This document shows, one piece after another, positions 44,445 to 54,227 of a stretch of 64,000 nt of DNA; position 1 is the first letter of the stretch; each line of letters begins with the position of its first letter. Source of the DNA: Metabacillus rhizolycopersici (GTDB lineage: Bacteria; Bacillota; Bacilli; Bacillales; Bacillaceae). The stretch is taken from assembly GCF_020075705.1 (NCBI RefSeq), contig NZ_JAIQUM010000001.1:162390-226389 (forward strand). The letters are read 5' to 3'. Under the pieces are notes generated by a model that had not been told where the DNA came from, ran no database searches, and saw only the letters and a list, made by a program, of their open reading frames with translations. The position numbers were made by a program, and so were the translations under genes.

Positions 44445-46538
44445 TTACTCCCCTTCTTTAGCTTTATTGTTCGGCTCTATTTCTGTGGTTGTTACATATT
44501 TCTCTTGTAATTCGGCATATGCTTCGACTATTCGTTTAGCGATTGTTTTATTTGTACCCGTGTCAGTTACAGTCCATGGCACAACAATACTGAAGGCTAC
44601 TTCTGGATTATCAGCAGGATAATATCCGACAAAATTATGGTTATTTGTCTTTTTCCCCCAATAATTACGATTAGGGCCATAATATAGAGTTTCCGACGTA
44701 CCTGTTTTACCTGCAACACTCGTTGGAACGCTCCCCTTGGCAGTCCCCGCCGACGTTACAAGTTTAAATCCTTGTTGCACACGTTCAATTTCTGCCGCAC
44801 TGTTGTTAATTCTATTTAACACCTTAGGCTCTTTATCAACAGCGACCGGACCTAGGCCAGGCTCTTCAATCGGGGCATGGATACTAGTGACAAGTCGTGG
44901 TTGAACACGTAATCCACCATTTGCAATCACTGATACATATTGTGCCATTTGAAGAGGTGTATAGGTGTCAAATTGCCCGATTGCAATATCTAAAATTTTA
45001 CCAGCTTCACCCGCTGCGGGCTTACTAATTAAACCAGCTGATTCTTGAGGTAAATCAATACCAGTTTGTACTCCTAAACCAAATTGCGCAAAATAATTTC
45101 GAAGCGTTTGATAATCCTTTGATGTTATATTTAACGATCCATTTCTCACATACGTTTCGTCAGCAATTCTTAATGCTATATAAAACATATACACGTTTGA
45201 TGATTTTTGTAAAGCAGTTAAATCACTCACCATGCCAAGATCTCTATACGATCCTTTTCCTTTCGGCATACCTGCAAAGTACATCCTTGTATCATAATAA
45301 CGCTCACCCATTGGCATACCATCTTGGTAGCCCGCAAGAACAGTCGCTCCTTTTACAATCGAACCGGCCTCATATTGTGAAGAAAATGCGCCAATTGCAT
45401 AGTCTTGCATTTTGCCATCGACGATTTGCTTACCTGTCATTGCTAGCACATCACCTTGAAATGGATCCATCATCACAACAAAAGCACGGTCCATTAAAAA
45501 GTTCCCTGACGCTCTTCTAGCTGCTTGTAATTCTTCTTCAACAATTTTATCGACCTTCATTTGTAATTCGATATCAAATGAAAGCTTGAGGTCATACCCT
45601 CTTTGCCCTTCATCAACAACTTTCTCAGAAACAATTCTTCCACTATTATCAGAGATATACTCAACCTTTGCTTTTCGCGGATTTAAGTAATCTTCATATT
45701 GCTGTTCTAAGAAACTTTTCCCAACACGTTCGTTACGTGGATAACCCCTCACTGTGAAGTAGTCTTGTCGATCTGAAGGAATCCCTTGTTCCGGTGTCGT
45801 AATTCCGCCAAAAATTGGTCTTAGGGAATCATCATACGGATAATCTCTCCCCCAATCTGTAATAACGTCTACACCTGGGAGGCTTTCTAAATTTTCAGCA
45901 ACAATTGAAACTTCATTTTCCGACAAATCCGTTGATTTTACGACCTGTGGCTCATATTGATAGCCAGAGGAGAACCGTTTATAAATATAGGCAAGTTTTT
46001 GCTCCTTTAGATTGTTTTGAATCGCTAAGACTTCTTTTTCAGGAACACGCTCAACTTGTAATTTATATGTTTCGGATGGTTTTAACGTCAATTCTTTTTC
46101 GGTCAGCAGTTCCTCTGCTTCATCTGGATGTGCAGCTAGCCAATAGTCACGGAGATCCCGTTCTTTTAACTCTTCCTTTAAAAAATCGGACTTAAAATTA
46201 ATATACTCTGAAAGTTTTTTTGCAGTCTTGATTTTATCCGATGTTTTTGTTGTTTTGTCAACAGTGTATGTAATTGCTGGTACACTTTCGTTATCAACAA
46301 CCACTCTGTTGTAGCGATCATACATTTTCCCTCGTGGAGCAGGGAGCCTTGCATAATCTGATTCTGTTCGCGATACTTCTTTTGTAAACTCTTCGCCTTG
46401 TACAATCTGAACAATTCCCAAGCGAACGACTAGGGCAACAAACAGAATAAAGACAAGAAAAAAGAATACATTTATGCGGATATACCTTGATTTTCTTAGT
46501 TTACGCTGCTCAGAGGCATTTGCGCTTTGTTCTGCCAA
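44445..46538 (-). CDS. pbpH: class B penicillin-binding protein PbpH (transpeptidase)
   Basis: A 697-residue monofunctional D,D-transpeptidase. One N-terminal membrane anchor (about 20-45) is followed by a dimerisation domain and the transpeptidase domain. Catalytic motifs are SIVK (SxxK near residue 391), SSN (SxN near 445) and KTGT near 611. The position between kinA and ykwC matches B. subtilis pbpH, a partner of PbpA in rod-shape maintenance. Upstream is a GGAGGAAACC-type ribosome site. Confidence 0.92.
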   Translation of the reverse strand: MAEQSANASEQRKLRKSRYIRINVFFFLVFILFVALVVRLGIVQIVQGEEFTKEVSRTESDYARLPAPRGKMYDRYNRVVVDNESVPAITYTVDKTTKTSDKIKTAKKLSEYINFKSDFLKEELKERDLRDYWLAAHPDEAEELLTEKELTLKPSETYKLQVERVPEKEVLAIQNNLKEQKLAYIYKRFSSGYQYEPQVVKSTDLSENEVSIVAENLESLPGVDVITDWGRDYPYDDSLRPIFGGITTPEQGIPSDRQDYFTVRGYPRNERVGKSFLEQQYEDYLNPRKAKVEYISDNSGRIVSEKVVDEGQRGYDLKLSFDIELQMKVDKIVEEELQAARRASGNFLMDRAFVVMMDPFQGDVLAMTGKQIVDGKMQDYAIGAFSSQYEAGSIVKGATVLAGYQDGMPMGERYYDTRMYFAGMPKGKGSYRDLGMVSDLTALQKSSNVYMFYIALRIADETYVRNGSLNITSKDYQTLRNYFAQFGLGVQTGIDLPQESAGLISKPAAGEAGKILDIAIGQFDTYTPLQMAQYVSVIANGGLRVQPRLVTSIHAPIEEPGLGPVAVDKEPKVLNRINNSAAEIERVQQGFKLVTSAGTAKGSVPTSVAGKTGTSETLYYGPNRNYWGKKTNNHNFVGYYPADNPEVAFSIVVPWTVTDTGTNKTIAKRIVEAYAELQEKYVTTTEIEPNNKAKEGE

Positions 46539-46678
46539 AGTTGGTTTCCTCCTTTGCTATGGTGGTACTAAATCTCTATCGTAAAAAGAGTCTATTTATC
46601 ATTTTTTAGTCCACCTTTTATTTTATCACTTACAATTGTGAAGTAATAGCAGTAGATTTGAAATTAATGTGAATATAA

Positions 46679-46799
46679 AAAAGCGGAAGCGCCTTGTTCA
46701 GCCTCGGGCAAATAAGACGCTCAGGAATAGAAGGTGTTCTCTGCCTTCTATTCCTGAGTGGCTGTAGACCCAAGAGGGGCTAGGCGCTTCCGCTGGACA
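46679..46799 (+). repeat. family A repeat, copy 9
   Basis: AAGCGGAAGCGCC, GCCTCGGGCAAATAAGAC, arms GCTCAGGAATAGAAGG / CCTTCTATTCCTGAG, GGCTAGGCGCTTCCGCTGGA. No DnaA-box extension. Confidence 0.9.
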
Positions 46800-46844
46800 A
46801 TTTTCGAAGCCAATACTTATAAATTCTGATATAAAAAAGCAAGC

Positions 46845-46886
46845 ATTGAAAAGGACAATATGGAAACTCATATTGTCCTTTTCAAT
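46845..46886 (-). terminator. terminator of ykwB
   Basis: An 18 bp perfect inverted repeat, ATTGAAAAGGACAATATG and its complement, with a six-base loop and downstream GCTTGCTTTTTT on the minus strand. Confidence 0.85.
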
Positions 46887-46924
46887 CTATATTAGACGTA
46901 TCTTAGGCTAAAATGTTTCAAAAA

Positions 46925-47398
46925 TCAATATTTTTTTGGTGATATTCTTCTTTTTAACATTATCATATCCATGCAACGAATCCCATTTTCGATAATCACT
47001 TCACGATAGTTTTCAATAAAGTAGTTCTTTTTTATTGTATCGATGCGGAATCCACATTTTTGATAAAAGGCTAGTTGATCTAAGCTGGAATTTCCAGTAC
47101 CTACTAACAGTTCTAATTTTCCTCGACTTACACTACTATTGACAGCGAATTCTATCAACTTCTTTGCAATCCCTTTTCCTCGGTACTCTTTTCTAACAGC
47201 AAGATTCAAAATTTCATCTACAGTCTCTTCTAAAGAAACAATGATAATAATCCCAACAACCTCATGATTCTTCTCAGCTACAAAGCATATACCTTTATCA
47301 ATATATCCATCTATCTTTTCACGAGAAGGATCAGCTTCTAACAATAGCCCATATGGTACCGGCTCTTGTTGAAAAAGTCCTCTTATGATGATTGCCAT
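46925..47398 (-). CDS. ykwB: GNAT acetyltransferase YkwB
   Basis: A 157-residue GNAT acetyltransferase. The acetyl-CoA binding motif is LAVRKEYRGKGIAKKLIEFA (near residue 66-85) and motif B is AFYQKCGFRIDTI. Substrate unknown. It overlaps the end of ykwC by 16 bp and has only a weak ribosome site, so it depends on translational coupling. In B. subtilis ykwB and ykwC are also close, with mcpC between them; mcpC is absent here. Confidence 0.88.
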   Translation of the reverse strand: MAIIIRGLFQQEPVPYGLLLEADPSREKIDGYIDKGICFVAEKNHEVVGIIIIVSLEETVDEILNLAVRKEYRGKGIAKKLIEFAVNSSVSRGKLELLVGTGNSSLDQLAFYQKCGFRIDTIKKNYFIENYREVIIENGIRCMDMIMLKRRISPKKY

Positions 47399-48252
47399 AG
47401 CTTTAGTAATGCTTGGGTGCCGCTGTTTTCTTCACCTGATTCTGCCAGTTGTTCATAAAGCTGATGGGCAAGCTTTAACCCAGGTGTTTTTACGCTCATA
47501 TTAGTCGATTCCTCAAGAGCTATTCCCATATCTTTTATAAAATGTTTGACAAAAAATCCTGGTTCAAAATCATCTGCTAGCATCCGTGGCGCCAGATTAC
47601 TAAGAGACCAACTACCTGCAGCTCCAGTCGAGATACTTTTTAATACATTGGTCGCATCTAAACCTGATTTTTCAGCATAGGCGATCGCTTCACAAACACC
47701 GATCATTCCAGATGCGATGGCAATTTGATTACACATTTTCGTGTGCTGGCCTGCACCCGCTTCACCTTGATACACAATATTTTGTCCCATAACTTCAAAT
47801 AATGGCTTGCATTGCTCAAACGCTTCTTTTGCTCCGCCAACCATGATCGCAAGTCTTGCTTCTTTTGCACCAACATCTCCACCTGAAACTGGTGCATCAA
47901 GCGCGTAAATACCTTTAACGCGAGCTTGTTCAAAGATTTTTTTGGCTAAAGTTGGCTGTGAGGTGGTCATATCAATCACATATGTACCTGGTTTTGCACT
48001 TTGCAAAATTCCATCCTTGCCCAAATAAACCTCCTCTACATCCTTTGGAAATCCAATCATTGTAATGATGATTTCACTATCTTTTGTCAGTTCACTAACC
48101 GTTTCCTTCCATTCCGCTCCTAATTGAATTAGTTCATCCGCCTTTTCCTTCGTTCTTGTATAAACATTTAAAGGATAACCTGCTTGTATTATATGCTTTG
48201 CCATACTATTTCCCATAACTCCAAGTCCAATAAATCCAACCGTTTGTTTCAT
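47383..48252 (-). CDS. ykwC: beta-hydroxyacid dehydrogenase YkwC
   Basis: An NAD(P)-dependent oxidoreductase of the 3-hydroxyisobutyrate dehydrogenase family, 289 residues. The N-terminal Rossmann signature is GFIGLGVMGNSMAKH; the substrate motif is DAPVSGGDVGA near residue 120; the catalytic lysine region is GQHTKMCNQI near 170. The physiological substrate is unknown. ATG at 48252 is preferred: GAGGAGG lies nine bases upstream. The frame's longer N-terminus is not family-like. Confidence 0.92.
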   Translation of the reverse strand: MKQTVGFIGLGVMGNSMAKHIIQAGYPLNVYTRTKEKADELIQLGAEWKETVSELTKDSEIIITMIGFPKDVEEVYLGKDGILQSAKPGTYVIDMTTSQPTLAKKIFEQARVKGIYALDAPVSGGDVGAKEARLAIMVGGAKEAFEQCKPLFEVMGQNIVYQGEAGAGQHTKMCNQIAIASGMIGVCEAIAYAEKSGLDATNVLKSISTGAAGSWSLSNLAPRMLADDFEPGFFVKHFIKDMGIALEESTNMSVKTPGLKLAHQLYEQLAESGEENSGTQALLKLWQSS

Positions 48253-48320
48253 TTTCGATTTCCTCCTCATCCAGTAACTTCCGAAACCCGCTAAACAAAA
48301 CGATTTCAATCCCCTGTAGA

Positions 48321-49106
48321 TTAAATCGATTTCAACATGCCCCCATCAATTAAAAGAGTTTGTCCCGTCATATAGCTATTGGTATCTGAAAGTAGAAAGC
48401 TTACATAGTTAGCAAATTCCTCAGGCTCGCCATATCGACCTAACGGAATTGTTTGCTTCATCGTTTCTTCGACTTCTATTTTTGTCATACCTTGTTTTTT
48501 TGCTGCAATTTCCTCTAAAAATGCTAATCGTTCGGTTGCAAATCTACCTGGTGCAACTGTGTTGATCAAAATATTATATGGGGCAAATTCGCGCGCTAGT
48601 GTTTTGGTTAATCCAACAATTCCTGTTCGAAACGTATTTGATAAAATAAGACCTGGAATCGGCTCTTTTACTGACGATGAGGCAATATTCACGATCTTCC
48701 CACCATTTTTCTTCATATAAGGTAAAACTTCTCTCGTTATTCTAATATAACTCAAAAGATTCAACTCAAATGCATGCTGCCAATCCTCATCTGTCATCTC
48801 TTCAAATGTGCCTGCAGGTGGCCCTCCAGCATTGTTAACAAGTAAATCTATTGAACCAAATTCACTTATTGTAGCTGCCACAAGGTCTTGAATCTCGTTC
48901 TTATCCTTAATATTACAAGCTTTATATTCAATTCTGCCTATACTCGTAAGCTCTAGTTCTTTTTTTACGTTATGTAACTTTTCTTGTTCACGACTTGATA
49001 TCATCACATTTACGCCTTGTTCAGCAAGCTTATTGGCAATTGCTTTTCCTAAGCCTTGGCTTGATGCGATAATAAGTGCATTTTTCCCTTGGAATCCATC
49101 TTTCAT
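48321..49106 (-). CDS. SDR-family oxidoreductase with altered catalytic residues
   Basis: A 261-residue short-chain dehydrogenase fold. The nucleotide loop reads ASSQGLGKAIA, the structural motif is NNAGG near residue 85, and the catalytic Ser is in IASSSVKEP. Aligned with the usual YxxxK in GLTK-anchored register, the segment reads SNTFRTGIVGLTK, so Tyr becomes Ser and Lys becomes Arg. Such divergent members exist, but classical SDR chemistry is doubtful. ATG at 49106 follows GGGGTG by seven bases. Lies 68 bp upstream of ykwC. Confidence 0.85.
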   Translation of the reverse strand: MKDGFQGKNALIIASSQGLGKAIANKLAEQGVNVMISSREQEKLHNVKKELELTSIGRIEYKACNIKDKNEIQDLVAATISEFGSIDLLVNNAGGPPAGTFEEMTDEDWQHAFELNLLSYIRITREVLPYMKKNGGKIVNIASSSVKEPIPGLILSNTFRTGIVGLTKTLAREFAPYNILINTVAPGRFATERLAFLEEIAAKKQGMTKIEVEETMKQTIPLGRYGEPEEFANYVSFLLSDTNSYMTGQTLLIDGGMLKSI

Positions 49107-49288
49107 TTTCCTACACCCCAATTGTATTTGATATACTTATTTTAACACGACCTTTTTTGATACTAAAGCAAAGCATCCTGAAATGTGGTTAAACCTGCTT
49201 ACCTTTATTGAGGGGATTTTTATGGAATTGGCTAATATTTTATATCTTTTCGCTAGTAAATTTGACTAAATTTTAGCTTTTCACTCAG

Positions 49289-49393
49289 AACGAAAGCGCA
49301 AGCTCCTTGATCAGCCTCGGGCAAATAACCCAAGAGGGGCCTGGATGTCGTGCGCTTATCCACAGTACAAGTATTTTATAGTTTCCTATAACA
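49289..49393 (+). repeat. family A repeat, copy 10, internally deleted
   Basis: AAAGCGCAAGCTCC, CCTCGGGCAAATAA, then directly CCCAAGAGGGGCCTGGATGTCGTGCG; the hairpin arms are missing. The extension has TTATCCACA at 49356-49364. Confidence 0.85.
49356..49364 (+). promoter_or_regulatory. perfect DnaA-box sequence within repeat copy 10
   Basis: TTATCCACA in the 3' extension. Confidence 0.6.
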
Positions 49394-49442
49394 CAAAAAA
49401 GCACAGATGCTGACCGGTATCAGGCGCCTCCTGTGCTTTTTT
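49394..49442 (-). terminator. terminator of purC
   Basis: AAAAAAGCACAG / CTGTGCTTTTTT outer stem with an inner GCCTGA/TCAGGC-type helix, ending close to the purC stop. Confidence 0.88.
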
Positions 49443-49449
49443 CACAATT

Positions 49450-50133
49450 TTATGACAGAAACATTTTTTCTAATTCTAGTGGTTCGATGTATTCGCCGTC
49501 TTTGTATGCACGCATATTTCCACCTGAAATTTCATCGATTAGAACGATTTGCTTATCTTCTCCGACACGACCAAATTCAAATTTGATATCGTACAAATCG
49601 ATTCCTTTTTTGGCAAGCTCTTCTTTTACAACATGGCCAATTTGCTGAGTAAGTTCTTTTAGCACTTTGTATTCATCTTTCGAGAGGATGCCAAGCATAT
49701 CGAGACCATCTTCACTAATTGGTGGATCCTGACGTTCGTCATCTTTCAATGTCACTTCCACGAATGCGTCCAATGCTTGTCCTTCTTCTGCATACATGCC
49801 ATACCTACGTAGAAAACTTCCTACCGCCCGATATCTACAAATAACTTCAAGTCCTTGACCAAATACTTCTGCAGGCTTAACGGTCATCGTTGCTTCCTCG
49901 ATATTTGCGTCGACATAATGTGTCGGGATTCCCTTTTCCTTTAGTCTTTCAAAAAAGAACTTCGTTAATTTTAAACCCGCGCGTCCTGCGCCTTCTAATG
50001 TCAGGCCAACAGTGTTCGCTCCTGGGTCAAAAACGCCATTTTCTCCTGTTACATCATCTTTAAATTTAAGTAGGTAATTCCCATCTTCTAAAGCATAAAC
50101 ATCTTTTGTTTTTCCAGTGTATGTAAGTTTCAT
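49450..50133 (-). CDS. purC: phosphoribosylaminoimidazole-succinocarboxamide synthase, stand-alone PurC
   Basis: A SAICAR synthetase of 227 residues, slightly shorter than the usual 235-240. It begins MKLTYTGKTKDVYALEDGN and contains ICRYRAVGSFLRRYG near residue 93 and KFEFGRVGEDKQIVLIDEI, the phosphate and ATP-site regions. ATG at 50133 has GAGGAG eight bases upstream. In Bacillus purC normally sits inside the pur operon; here it is alone behind two amidohydrolase genes, so it may be a second copy or a specialised paralogue. Confidence 0.88.
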   Translation of the reverse strand: MKLTYTGKTKDVYALEDGNYLLKFKDDVTGENGVFDPGANTVGLTLEGAGRAGLKLTKFFFERLKEKGIPTHYVDANIEEATMTVKPAEVFGQGLEVICRYRAVGSFLRRYGMYAEEGQALDAFVEVTLKDDERQDPPISEDGLDMLGILSKDEYKVLKELTQQIGHVVKEELAKKGIDLYDIKFEFGRVGEDKQIVLIDEISGGNMRAYKDGEYIEPLELEKMFLS

Positions 50134-50251
50134 GTTCAAAACTCCTCGTTTATTTAGTACATTTTTCATCGCTTCGCTCATATTATAATACAAAAAACTA
50201 CAAAATAAGCTAATCTTATTAAATTATCCTGTTTTTTCGAAAAATTTTAAA

Positions 50252-51439
50252 TTATGCTTTTTCATAATAGCTACAAACAACTTGAGCAACTGATTTTGCT
50301 GCAACGAGTAAAGCATCTTCATCGATATCGAATTTCGGATGATGATTGAAAAAAGCTTTATCTACTCCTTTTGGTTTACAACCAATATAGAAGAAACAAC
50401 CAGGGATTTTTTCTAGGTAATAAGCAAAGTCTTCTGAGCCAGAAAGCATTGGATATTCAAAGACTTCCTTAATATCTGAATCATTTATCGCTTCAAGACT
50501 TGCCACAACATTCTTAGTTATTTCGGGATCATTATATAGTGGTGGATAATCTGCTGTATACGTAAGTTCACATTCCACACCAAATTCAACTTCAATTCCG
50601 TGAACAATGCGATGAATCTCATTGTCGATTAATGCTTGATTCTCGACTGTCATATAGCGAACATCACCATCAAGTTCTACACGGTCTTTAATTACGTTGA
50701 ATGTACCTTTTCCATCGAATGAGCCAATTGTAATGACACCCATATCAAATGGATTTAAACGACGGCTAATGACAGTTTGAACTGCAGTAACAAAATGAGC
50801 ACCGGCAACAATCGCATCATTTGCTAGATGTGGGGAAGAACCATGTCCTCCAATACCTTGGATTGCCAATTTAAAAAACGTTCTTCCAGCCAATGAATAA
50901 CCGCTACGATAACCGACATAACCTGCAGGATGTGTTGGGAACAAATGAATGCCAAAGACATTGTCTACATCATCAAGAACACCAGATTCAACAATGCTTT
51001 TTGCTCCACCTGGAGGCACCTCTTCGGCATGTTGATGAATGATTTTAATCGTACCAGCAAGAGATTCCTTTAATTGTATGAAGCAATCAGCAAGAACTAA
51101 TAAGTATGCGGTGTGACCATCATGTCCGCACGCATGCATAACGCCCTCATTTTTCGATTTAAACGGAACATCTGTTTCTTCGACGATTGGCAAGGCATCA
51201 AAATCTGCCCGTAAACCAATTGTTTTTCCGTGTTTCCCTCCTTTGATTGTTACGATGATTCCATGTCCATTTCCGACATCTGTTTGAATTTCTACGTCTT
51301 TTCCTTTGTAAAAATCGATAATATATTGTGCTGTTTTTTCTTCTTTAAAAGACAGTTCAGGATTTTCATGTAAATAACGACGAATTTGAACTATTTCTTC
51401 TTTACGTTCTTCTAACAGTTCCATCAAACGCTCTCTCAT
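50252..51439 (-). CDS. M20 family amidohydrolase, tandem copy b
   Basis: A metal-dependent amidohydrolase (M20D, N-acyl-amino-acid hydrolase or aminoacylase type) of 395 residues. Metal ligands lie in MHACGHDGHTAYL near residue 97 and HQHAEEVPPGGAK near residue 130, with the dimerisation domain between. It is about 80 percent identical by eye to its upstream neighbour, a tandem duplication. The substrate is unknown; an N-acylated amino acid or peptide is likely. Confidence 0.9.
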   Translation of the reverse strand: MRERLMELLEERKEEIVQIRRYLHENPELSFKEEKTAQYIIDFYKGKDVEIQTDVGNGHGIIVTIKGGKHGKTIGLRADFDALPIVEETDVPFKSKNEGVMHACGHDGHTAYLLVLADCFIQLKESLAGTIKIIHQHAEEVPPGGAKSIVESGVLDDVDNVFGIHLFPTHPAGYVGYRSGYSLAGRTFFKLAIQGIGGHGSSPHLANDAIVAGAHFVTAVQTVISRRLNPFDMGVITIGSFDGKGTFNVIKDRVELDGDVRYMTVENQALIDNEIHRIVHGIEVEFGVECELTYTADYPPLYNDPEITKNVVASLEAINDSDIKEVFEYPMLSGSEDFAYYLEKIPGCFFYIGCKPKGVDKAFFNHHPKFDIDEDALLVAAKSVAQVVCSYYEKA

Positions 51440-51522
51440 CGACTTTAATCTCTCCTTTTTGAATAAAAATAGGGCTGAGAGCTTATCTTTGCTCGCGTGC
51501 CCATTTTAGAGAAATGCTTAAT

Positions 51523-52710
51523 TTAGTCTATTTCATAATAACTGCAAACCACTTGCGCAACTGATTTCGCTGCAACAAGCAGTGCATCTTCATCAATATC
51601 AAACTTCGGATGATGATTAAAGTAAGGTTTTTCAACCCCTTTTGGAGTACAACCAATATAAAAGAAAAAACCAGGAATTTTTTCTGCATAGTAACTAAAG
51701 TCTTCTGAGCTTGACATCATTGGGTATTCTTTGACTTCCTTAATTTCAGGTTCATTCATACTTTCAAGACTTGCTTTAACCATTTCGGTCACTTCTGGAT
51801 CATTGTACAATGGCGGATAATCTGCTGTATATGTTAATTCACACTTCACACCAAATTCAACTTCAATTCCACTAGCTACCCGATGTACTTCCTCATCAAT
51901 TAACTTTTGTGTTTCAACAGTCATGTAGCGTATATCACCTTCAAGCTCGACACGATCTCTAATCACATTAAACGTACCCTTCCCATCGAATGAGCCGATT
52001 GTAATAACCCCCATATCGAATGGATTTAAGCGACGACTAATGACTGTTTGGACCGCTGTGACGAAATGCGCCCCGGCGACAACCGCATCGTTTGCCAGAT
52101 GTGGAGAAGAACCATGTCCGCCTGTTCCTTGAATCCCTAATTTAAAAAAGGATCTTCCAGCCATCACATATCCACCACGATAGCCAACTTGACCTGCTGG
52201 CCCCATTGGCAGTACATGGATACCAAAAATATTATCTAAATCATTAAGCTCACCTGACTCAACAATACTTTTTGCTCCACCTGGTGGTACCTCCTCGGCA
52301 TGCTGGTGAATAATTTTAATCGTACCTGATAGGGACTCTTTTAATTGAATGAGACAATCTGCTAGCACTAGTAAATATGCAGTATGAGCATCATGACCGC
52401 AAGCATGCATGACACCTTCGTTTTTTGATTTAAAAGGGAGATCCGTTTCCTCAACAATTGGGAGCGCGTCAAAATCCGCACGTAAACCAATTGTTTTCCC
52501 TGGTTTTCCGCCTTTTATAGTGACGATGATCCCCTGTCCATTGCCTACCTCTGTTTTGACTTCTACATCTTTCCCTTTATAAAAATCAATAATGTATTGA
52601 GCCGTTTTTTCTTCCTTAAAAGACAACTCGGGGTTTTCGTGTAAAAAACGACGAATTTTAATCATTTCTTCTTTTCGTTCTTCTAACATTTTCATCAATT
52701 GAGCTTTCAA
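51523..52710 (-). CDS. M20 family amidohydrolase, tandem copy a
   Basis: Same length (395 residues) and layout as the next gene, with MHACGHDAHTAYL and HQHAEEVPPGGAK metal sites. Differences between the copies cluster in the N-terminal 15 residues, around residues 165-185 and in the C-terminal 60, as expected for old duplicates. TTG start after GAGGGGG. Together with the upstream MFS gene this looks like an uptake/export and hydrolysis unit for an acylated compound; that is inference from proximity. Confidence 0.9.
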   Translation of the reverse strand: MKAQLMKMLEERKEEMIKIRRFLHENPELSFKEEKTAQYIIDFYKGKDVEVKTEVGNGQGIIVTIKGGKPGKTIGLRADFDALPIVEETDLPFKSKNEGVMHACGHDAHTAYLLVLADCLIQLKESLSGTIKIIHQHAEEVPPGGAKSIVESGELNDLDNIFGIHVLPMGPAGQVGYRGGYVMAGRSFFKLGIQGTGGHGSSPHLANDAVVAGAHFVTAVQTVISRRLNPFDMGVITIGSFDGKGTFNVIRDRVELEGDIRYMTVETQKLIDEEVHRVASGIEVEFGVKCELTYTADYPPLYNDPEVTEMVKASLESMNEPEIKEVKEYPMMSSSEDFSYYAEKIPGFFFYIGCTPKGVEKPYFNHHPKFDIDEDALLVAAKSVAQVVCSYYEID

Positions 52711-52811
52711 ATATATCCCCCTCTTTTATTATGAAGGAATTAGGAGTTTTCGTAGCCAGTTCATTCATAATTCCTTCATATGAACTTATGATTGTTCATC
52801 TTCTGAAATTT

Positions 52812-54227
52812 TTACTCAGTTACTTCTTTTAATCGTACAGGTTTTCCTGAATCTGATGTTCTTCCTTCAGTTCTTGGTAGCATGACGATAATTGAAATTA
52901 ATGCAAGGACTGCAAACACAACGTTTGTAATAATTCCTGCTGTCGCAGCCATTTCCAGACTACTAGCTTCAGCAATCGTAGCATAGATCGCCGCAGAAAT
53001 CGCAACTCCGAATGATCCACCAAGTGAGCTTGCCATTTTGTAAATCCCTGAAGCTTCCCCTACCTTGTTAGAAGGTGCGTTAGATACAGCAGTATCGGTT
53101 GATGGTGTTGCATAAATTCCAAGTCCTAACCCGAATAATGCAAACCCGATAAACACAACAACGGTGTAAACGAAGCCTGGTAAGAACGTTAAGCCCATGA
53201 CGCCTACACCTATACCAGTGATAATTGTTCCCCAAATCATTGGCTTTTTCGCACCAGTTTTTTGCAATATTTTTTCACCTACGCGGATCATTGATAAAAC
53301 CGCAACTAAATACCCAAGAGATAACATACCGGATTGAAAAGCCGAAAACCCCCTACCCACTTGTACATACGTATTCGCAATAACAAGTGTCCCAGCTACA
53401 GCATTTAATAAAAAGTTTGAAATCGTCGCTCCCGTATATGGTTTATTTTTAAACAGCGAGAAATCAATAAAACTTGCTGCTTTATTTTTTTCAATAATAA
53501 TGAATACTACTGCTCCAATGATTGTCACTGCCATAAGGATCAATGAAAGTGGGCTTGTCCAGCCAAAATCCCCACCTTGTGTAATCACTAAGTTTAAAGC
53601 AACCATTGTGATAATAAATAGAATAAAACCACTAATGTCGAATTTGGCAGAAACGGTTTCCCCTCTACTTTCAGGTGTATCTTTGATTAAAAGCATCGCA
53701 AGGATAGCAAATACAATCGAAAAGATGAAAATCCATCTCCATCCCATATATGTTGCAATCGCTCCCCCAGCAAATGAACATACACCTGAACCACCCCATG
53801 ATCCAATTGACCAGAAACTAAGTGCACGTTGACGATCTGCTCCTTCAAAATATTCCTTCATTAATGCAATCGTAGCAGGCATGATACATGCGGCAGAAAG
53901 CCCTTGAATAATCCGGCCGATAATTAGCAACAATGAACCCTGCGCAAATATGAGGCACAAAGAACCGATTACACTTAAAACTAATCCTATATTTGTGAAT
54001 TTCTTACGTCCAAGTTTATCAGCTAACCCTCCAGCTGCAACTATAAATATTCCAGAGAACAATGCTGTTAAACTAATCGCTACATTTAGCATACCTAACG
54101 AAATTCCTAAATCATCTTGTACGGCTGGTATCACATTGACCATTGACTGGGCAAAAAGCCAAAACGTAATAACACCGAACACGATACCTGTTATCATTTT
54201 ATTTGTCCCTTTATAAGCTGTTTCCAT
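52812..54227 (-). CDS. MFS transporter, DHA2-type (14-helix) exporter
   Basis: A 471-residue transporter with about 14 hydrophobic segments. It has the signature GGLADKLGRKKFTNIG in loop 2-3 and WRWIFIFSIVFAILA, typical of DHA2 drug:proton antiporters (SdrM/EmrB/QacA type). ATG at 54227 is preferred because GGAGGT lies ten bases upstream; the frame opens at 54269. It is first in a same-strand series with the two amidohydrolases and purC (gaps about 100, 83 and 118 bp). Confidence 0.9.
   Translation of the reverse strand: METAYKGTNKMITGIVFGVITFWLFAQSMVNVIPAVQDDLGISLGMLNVAISLTALFSGIFIVAAGGLADKLGRKKFTNIGLVLSVIGSLCLIFAQGSLLLIIGRIIQGLSAACIMPATIALMKEYFEGADRQRALSFWSIGSWGGSGVCSFAGGAIATYMGWRWIFIFSIVFAILAMLLIKDTPESRGETVSAKFDISGFILFIITMVALNLVITQGGDFGWTSPLSLILMAVTIIGAVVFIIIEKNKAASFIDFSLFKNKPYTGATISNFLLNAVAGTLVIANTYVQVGRGFSAFQSGMLSLGYLVAVLSMIRVGEKILQKTGAKKPMIWGTIITGIGVGVMGLTFLPGFVYTVVVFIGFALFGLGLGIYATPSTDTAVSNAPSNKVGEASGIYKMASSLGGSFGVAISAAIYATIAEASSLEMAATAGIITNVVFAVLALISIIVMLPRTEGRTSDSGKPVRLKEVTE

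Noticed and set aside
45119..45520. 133-codon plus-strand frame
   Set aside because: Lies antisense within pbpH, between its catalytic motifs.
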